37,676 bases of DNA from Ruminococcus sp. Its GTDB lineage: Bacteria; Bacillota_A; Clostridia; Oscillospirales; Ruminococcaceae. Position 1 is the stretch's first letter. Every line of letters begins with the position of its first letter. Below are positions 34,078-37,676 of the stretch, one piece after another. Position numbers and translations under genes: made by a program. The notes beneath the pieces are model-generated. The model was not told the DNA's origin, ran no database searches, and was given only the letters and a program-made list of their open reading frames with translations. The stretch covers positions 1 through 37,676 of the forward strand of contig NZ_JAIKXF010000108.1 in assembly GCF_024684275.1 (NCBI RefSeq), written 5' to 3'.

Positions 34078-34106
34078 AAGGCCACCCGTATCGAACGGGT
34101 GGTCTC
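34078..34106 (-). terminator. probable terminator after the GNAT gene
   Basis: Minus strand AGACCACCCG, loop TTCGATA, CGGGTGGCCT (10 bp, one G-U), then TTTA. The stem is strong but the T-run is short. It lies a few bases after the stop of 34111-34767. Confidence 0.6.
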
Positions 34107-34110
34107 ATTT

Positions 34111-34767
34111 TTATGGTCGGATAACAGAGTGACTGTGTATGAAGAACTCCTCCTGACTTGGCTGCCAGCCCTTTTCCTTCGGCGGAAAGAGCTTGTCGAA
34201 CTCTGCAACGGCTTTCTCGTCGTCGCAGGGCTTGTCCACATCACTTGGATAATAGAGCCACTTTCTGCCGTCAAGAACGCCCTCTTTCAGCTCCTTTACA
34301 AGAAGCGCCGCCGGGAAGAAATCCCCCTCAAAGCATACATTGTACTTCAGACAGCTCTTATAGCCTCTTGCAACGTAATTATCGGGATTTCCGAAATTGA
34401 TAACAACATCGTATCCCATTTCCGATGCCTTTGCGAAGGTATGCTCAAGCAGCGCCTTACCAACGCCCATGCGCTGATATTCAGGCAGAACGCAGATAGG
34501 TCCCATAGTGAGGATATCCTTTTCATTGCCCTGCTCATCTCTTAGCTTAGCCTTGCAGTACATAACGCTGCCCAATATTTTACCGTCCAGCTCTGCAACA
34601 TAGTCAAGCTCACGTACAAAGTCTGCATGGTCACGCATGATATGTATGAAGTAATGCTCAAAGCAGCCCGGGATACTCAGGTTCCAGAATGCTTCACGGG
34701 CAATATTCTCTACCTCGCGGTAATCATTTTCTGTTTCCTTACGAATGATAAAGTCAAATTTATTCAT
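34111..34767 (-). CDS. GNAT-family N-acetyltransferase (YhbS-like)
   Basis: 218 aa. N-terminal DFIIRKETENDYREVENIAREAFW is the typical start. The acetyl-CoA motif is MGPICVLPEYQRMGVGKALLEHT, with QRMGVG as the pyrophosphate loop, followed by VVINFGNPDNYVARGYKSC. The last about 60 residues (GVLDGRKWLYYPSD...FFIHSHSVIRP) extend past the core domain. Substrate unknown. The gene has a consensus promoter 154 bases upstream and a structured leader, so it looks conditionally expressed, perhaps in response to a translation stress. RBS AGGAGG. Confidence 0.88.
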   Translation of the reverse strand: MNKFDFIIRKETENDYREVENIAREAFWNLSIPGCFEHYFIHIMRDHADFVRELDYVAELDGKILGSVMYCKAKLRDEQGNEKDILTMGPICVLPEYQRMGVGKALLEHTFAKASEMGYDVVINFGNPDNYVARGYKSCLKYNVCFEGDFFPAALLVKELKEGVLDGRKWLYYPSDVDKPCDDEKAVAEFDKLFPPKEKGWQPSQEEFFIHSHSVIRP

Positions 34768-34799
34768 TTTTTATTACCTCCTGAAATTGCTGACTAAAC

Positions 34800-34839
34800 A
34801 CGAGAGGTCTGTGTGAGAAAGTAGTCGCAAACCTCTCGT
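34800..34839 (-). promoter_or_regulatory. 14-bp leader hairpin upstream of the GNAT gene
   Basis: Arms at 34826-34839 and 34800-34813 (core ACGAGAGGT / ACCTCTCGT, extended by TG/CA and G-U pairs with one mismatch) enclose a 12-base loop. It follows directly on the stop codon of a possible leader peptide. The second arm contains ACCTC, complementary to GAGGT of the GNAT RBS, so it could alternately pair there. Confidence 0.65.
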
Positions 34840-34875
34840 TTACGCTGCTATCTCAGTTCTGTTATTATTTTTCAA
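34840..34875 (-). CDS. possible 11-residue leader peptide
   Basis: TTG-initiated minus-strand ORF of 11 codons (reads M/L-KNNNRTEIAA, then TAA). AAGGAG (34884-34889) lies 8 bases before the TTG. The stop codon abuts the first arm of the 34800-34839 hairpin, the arrangement used in translation-attenuated genes. Short length means chance cannot be excluded. Confidence 0.45.
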   Translation of the reverse strand: MKNNNRTEIAA

Positions 34876-34920
34876 ACAACTGACTCCTTAAAAATATTTT
34901 GCGGTATCTCCGCTGGACAA

Positions 34921-34949
34921 ATTATAGCACAAATTGGTCGGTTTGTCAA
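34921..34949 (-). promoter_or_regulatory. consensus promoter of the GNAT leader transcript
   Basis: Minus strand TTGACA (34944-34949), 17-base spacer, TATAAT (34921-34926), both perfect. The start near 34914 gives a leader of about 147 nt before the GNAT ATG. Confidence 0.88.
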
Positions 34950-35172
34950 CATAATGCAAAACAAAGTCAGTTCAGTACCGTAAGAGACTCCGCCGAAGTA
35001 TCCAAATAATGTTGCATTTGTGCTACCTCATAAAATGTATGCGAAGTAGACAAAATAATATAAATGGGCAGTAAAATACAAAGAAGTAATACTTTACGTA
35101 AAAACTACTATACGAAATGACTAAAAAACAGCAAAAAGTGAGCAAACAATCGCTGAAATAACAATAAACGAC
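34950..35172. other. AT-rich intergenic stretch without visible features
   Basis: About 220 bases between the GNAT promoter and the xylanase promoter. Strongly AT-rich; no convincing ORF, RNA gene or clear repeat was found. It could hold operator sites for the xylanase gene. Confidence 0.5.
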
Positions 35173-35201
35173 TTGTTTTGTTCATAAAAATGTAATAAAA
35201 T
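35173..35201 (+). promoter_or_regulatory. candidate promoter of the xylanase gene
   Basis: TTGTTT (35173-35178), 17-base spacer, TAAAAT (35196-35201). Both boxes deviate from consensus, which would fit a regulated gene. Leader would be about 117 nt. Confidence 0.45.
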
Positions 35202-35207
35202 TGTTGT

Positions 35208-35274
35208 ATAAGCTGGGGAAAAGATGGGACACAGCGGCTTATCAGTCAATGTGCTTTTCTTCAGTTGAGAAAAG
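35208..35274 (+). promoter_or_regulatory. structured 5' leader of the xylanase mRNA
   Basis: Two hairpins: ATAAGC (35208-35213) / GCTTAT (35237-35242), enclosing a purine-rich loop, and CTTTTCT (35254-35260) / AGAAAAG (35268-35274). Neither is followed by a T-run. Not matched to a riboswitch class I know. Confidence 0.4.
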
Positions 35275-35324
35275 GAAGAAACTAAAAAACAAAAATCATG
35301 TTTAGAAAGTGAGGAATGATCTAC

Positions 35325-37676
35325 ATGAAAAAAGGCACATTCAAGAAGATCGTCAGTGCAGGCTTGACAGCAATGATGGTCGCAGCAAGTGTACCTTCGA
35401 TCCCCGCAGCCGTTGTTCACGGTGCTGATCAGCAGACACGCGGAAACATCGGCGGATTCGACTATGAGATGTGGAATCAGAACGGTCAGGGACAGGTTTC
35501 CATGAATCCCGGCGCAGGTTCATTTACCTGCTCGTGGAGCAACATCGAAAACTTCCTTGCTCGTATGGGCAAGAACTATGACAGCCAGAAAAAGAACTAT
35601 AAGGCATTCGGCAATATAGTTCTCACCTACGATGTCGAGTATACCCCAAGAGGAAATTCGTATATGTGCGTATACGGCTGGACAAGAAATCCTCTTATGG
35701 AGTACTATATCGTAGAAGGCTGGGGCGACTGGCGTCCACCCGGAAACGGCGCTGAAAACAAGGGCACAGTAACCCTCAACGGCAACACCTATGACATTGC
35801 AAAGACAATGCGCTATAACCAGCCATCTCTTGACGGTACTGCTACATTCCCTCAGTACTGGAGCATCCGTCAGACAAGCGGTTCAAGAAATAACACTACA
35901 AACTATATGCAGGGAACTATTGATGTATCCAAGCACTTTGACGCATGGAGCCAGAAGGGACTGGATATGTCAGGTACTCTCTATGAAGTATCCCTCAATA
36001 TCGAAGGCTACCGTTCAAACGGTTCTGCTAATGTAAAGAAGATCACTGTCGGCAGCGGCAGTTCTTCTTCAAGTGAGACAACAACTACTACACCTACTCA
36101 GACTGTAAAGGCTGACGCAAACGGCAATTACTTCACAAACAACTTCGAGAGCGGTGCAGGCGACTGGTCAGGCAGAGGAAGTGCTTCTGCTGATACAGAT
36201 TCTGCCAACTACTATGACGGCAGCAAGTCTCTCTATGTATCAGGCAGAGAGGCAGAGTGGAACGGCTGTGCTATCCCGCTGGATTCAAGTGCATTCGTTC
36301 CCGGAAACACCTACAGCTTCAGTGCTGCTGTTATGCAGAAATCAGGCAGCACCGTAACAATGCAGATGTCTCTCCAGCAGGGCGACGGCAACGGTGCTTC
36401 ATATACAAAGGTAGCTGACTGCGATGCAAAGAGCGGCGAGTGGACAAAGCTCGAAAATACCGAGTTCACTATCCCCGATAACTCAGGCGATCTTATTCTT
36501 TATATTGAAACTCCGGAGAGCTCAGGCGACCTCTGCGCTTTCTATGTTGACGCAGTCCAGGCTTCTGAAAAGGGCAAAAAGTCCTCTGTTGTAACAGGTC
36601 AGGGCACAGTAGATCCTACAACAGGTTCGGATGTTGAGATTTACGTTCCTACAGACAAGACATACACAGACGTTCGCGCACATCAGAACCTTGATTACAA
36701 ATACGACAAGGGCGGCGACGGTTTCAAGGACTACATGGGACCATATTTCCGTCTCGGTACATCAGTAAGCGGCTACGAGATCGGCAACGCACAGGCACAG
36801 CAGTTCATCAAGAAGAACTACAACTCAATTACCTGTGAGAACGAGATGAAGCCCGACTCTATCGTTAAGGGCGTAAACGGCGACGAGGTACAGATCAGTC
36901 TCCAGTCAGCAAACAGTATCCTTAAATTTGCTGAGCAGAACGGTATCGGCGTTCGCGGTCATACCTTCGTATGGTACAGCCAGACTCCTGAAATGCTCTT
37001 TAAGGAGAACGGAAGCTACGTATCAAAGGACAGAATGAACAAGAGACTTGAGAGCATGATCAAGAACACATTCTCACAGCTCAAGTCCAACTATCCTAAG
37101 CTCCAGGTTCACTCATACGACGTTTGTAACGAGCTCTTTGAGAACGACGGCGGCGGAATGAGAAACTGGTCCAAGTGGAAGGACGTTTACGGCGCAGGCA
37201 ACTACGATTTCGTAATAAATGCATTCAAATATGCAAGAAAATACGCTCCAAGCGAGACAAAGCTTTACCTCAACGACTACAACGAGTATATGTCCAAAAA
37301 GACAAGCGACCTCGTTAATATGGCTAAGAACGTAATGAAGGAAGGCGACTATATCGACGGTATCGGTATGCAGGCTCACCTTGCAGCAAGCTATCCTTCG
37401 GCAAGCGAGTTCGAGACAGCTGTCAAGCAGTTCGAGTCACTCGGTCTTGACGTTCAGATCACAGAGCTCGATATCACAAAGAATCAGAGCAATCAGGGTA
37501 CACTTTATAAGCAGATATTTGAAGTTGCTATGAAACACGCTAAGAACATCTCATGCGTAACTCTCTGGGGTACAACAGATGAGAGAAGCTGGAGAAAGAG
37601 CGAGAACGGCGGAGATCCTCTCCCATTCAGCAACTACCAGCCAAAGAGCTTCTACAACGACATCATCGGTCTTACA
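35325..37676 (+). CDS. bifunctional xylanase GH11-CBM22-GH10 (3' end outside window)
   Basis: 784 codons, open at the right edge. Signal peptide about 1-34. GH11 about 38-245 with nucleophile E126 in MEYYIVEGWG and acid/base E227 in LNIEGYRSNGSA. A Ser/Thr linker leads to a CBM22/CBM4_9-type domain about 268-413 (FESGAGDWSGRG...FYVDAVQAS). GH10 runs from about 450, with acid/base E603 in YDVCNELFEN and nucleophile E714 in VQITELDI, then TLWGTTDERSW. Both catalytic modules look active on xylan backbones. Further C-terminal modules (dockerin, CBM) may follow outside the window. RBS GTGAGGAA before ATG. Confidence 0.95.
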   Translation, partial: MKKGTFKKIVSAGLTAMMVAASVPSIPAAVVHGADQQTRGNIGGFDYEMWNQNGQGQVSMNPGAGSFTCSWSNIENFLARMGKNYDSQKKNYKAFGNIVLTYDVEYTPRGNSYMCVYGWTRNPLMEYYIVEGWGDWRPPGNGAENKGTVTLNGNTYDIAKTMRYNQPSLDGTATFPQYWSIRQTSGSRNNTTNYMQGTIDVSKHFDAWSQKGLDMSGTLYEVSLNIEGYRSNGSANVKKITVGSGSSSSSETTTTTPTQTVKADANGNYFTNNFESGAGDWSGRGSASADTDSANYYDGSKSLYVSGREAEWNGCAIPLDSSAFVPGNTYSFSAAVMQKSGSTVTMQMSLQQGDGNGASYTKVADCDAKSGEWTKLENTEFTIPDNSGDLILYIETPESSGDLCAFYVDAVQASEKGKKSSVVTGQGTVDPTTGSDVEIYVPTDKTYTDVRAHQNLDYKYDKGGDGFKDYMGPYFRLGTSVSGYEIGNAQAQQFIKKNYNSITCENEMKPDSIVKGVNGDEVQISLQSANSILKFAEQNGIGVRGHTFVWYSQTPEMLFKENGSYVSKDRMNKRLESMIKNTFSQLKSNYPKLQVHSYDVCNELFENDGGGMRNWSKWKDVYGAGNYDFVINAFKYARKYAPSETKLYLNDYNEYMSKKTSDLVNMAKNVMKEGDYIDGIGMQAHLAASYPSASEFETAVKQFESLGLDVQITELDITKNQSNQGTLYKQIFEVAMKHAKNISCVTLWGTTDERSWRKSENGGDPLPFSNYQPKSFYNDIIGLT

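Noticed and set aside
35202..35280. c-di-GMP or other known riboswitch in the xylanase leader
   Set aside because: Hairpins are present but the conserved cores of the classes I know are absent.
35121..35420. 99-aa minus-strand Cys/His-rich ORF over the xylanase start
   Set aside because: It overlaps the xylanase leader and signal peptide and has no RBS; composition comes from the opposite frame.

Overview
The window looks like a chromosome segment of a fibre-degrading anaerobic Firmicute of the Ruminococcus type (Oscillospiraceae/Ruminococcaceae). The signs are a GH9 cellulase and a GH11-CBM-GH10 xylanase, a clostridial GlgC/GlgD pair, SpoIIE (endospore-former lineage), Thr-rich surface linkers with a sortase-like SPKTG signal, strong AGGAGG ribosome binding sites and consensus sigma-A promoters. 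The genus assignment is inference. No IS element, phage gene, rRNA or CRISPR array was seen.

Layout. 1-280: two strong leftward promoters reading out of the window. 281-6108 (minus): glgB-glgC-glgD-glgA, a glycogen synthesis operon with its own promoter at 6134-6162. 6354-8588 (minus): spoIIE. 8726-10682 (minus): cbiG, cobU and a degenerate CobU-like gene (corrinoid synthesis). 10708-17605 (minus): a tightly packed run of MscS channel, phosphoesterase, two flavoprotein oxidoreductases, a beta-propeller-like unknown, a small conserved unknown and rsmA. 17828-19981 (minus): a guanylate-kinase-like protein and a soluble CapD-type sugar nucleotide dehydratase. 20268-22970 (plus): a membrane-anchored GH9 cellulase. 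23022-25169: a GNAT, a repeat-containing membrane-anchored protein and a NUDIX protein, separated by bidirectional terminators. 25324-25397 (minus): tRNA-Arg(CCT). 25534-31690 (plus): promoter, compact cobalamin riboswitch, two surface proteins with DUF4430 (transcobalamin C-terminal-like) domains and a complete ECF transporter (T, fused A-A', S). 31727-33259 (plus): HIT protein and phosphotransacetylase. 33534-34767 (minus): stand-alone AlbA_2 domain protein and a GNAT with a structured leader. 35325 to the right edge (plus): a multidomain xylanase cut by the window end.

The most interesting system is the riboswitch-ECF operon. Its 605-aa protein joins an alpha/alpha-barrel-type repeat domain to a DUF4430 domain through a two-helix membrane hairpin. 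That places on the cell surface the same two domain types that clasp cobalamin in animal intrinsic factor and transcobalamin. A sortase-type DUF4430 protein is encoded just upstream and a dedicated ECF importer just downstream, all behind a B12 riboswitch. I read it as a surface capture and import system for corrinoids. The cbiG/cobU cluster 15 kb away would feed the same cofactor pathway. A second candidate for novelty is the 147-nt leader of the 34111-34767 GNAT gene, which has a possible 11-residue leader peptide ending against a 14-bp hairpin.
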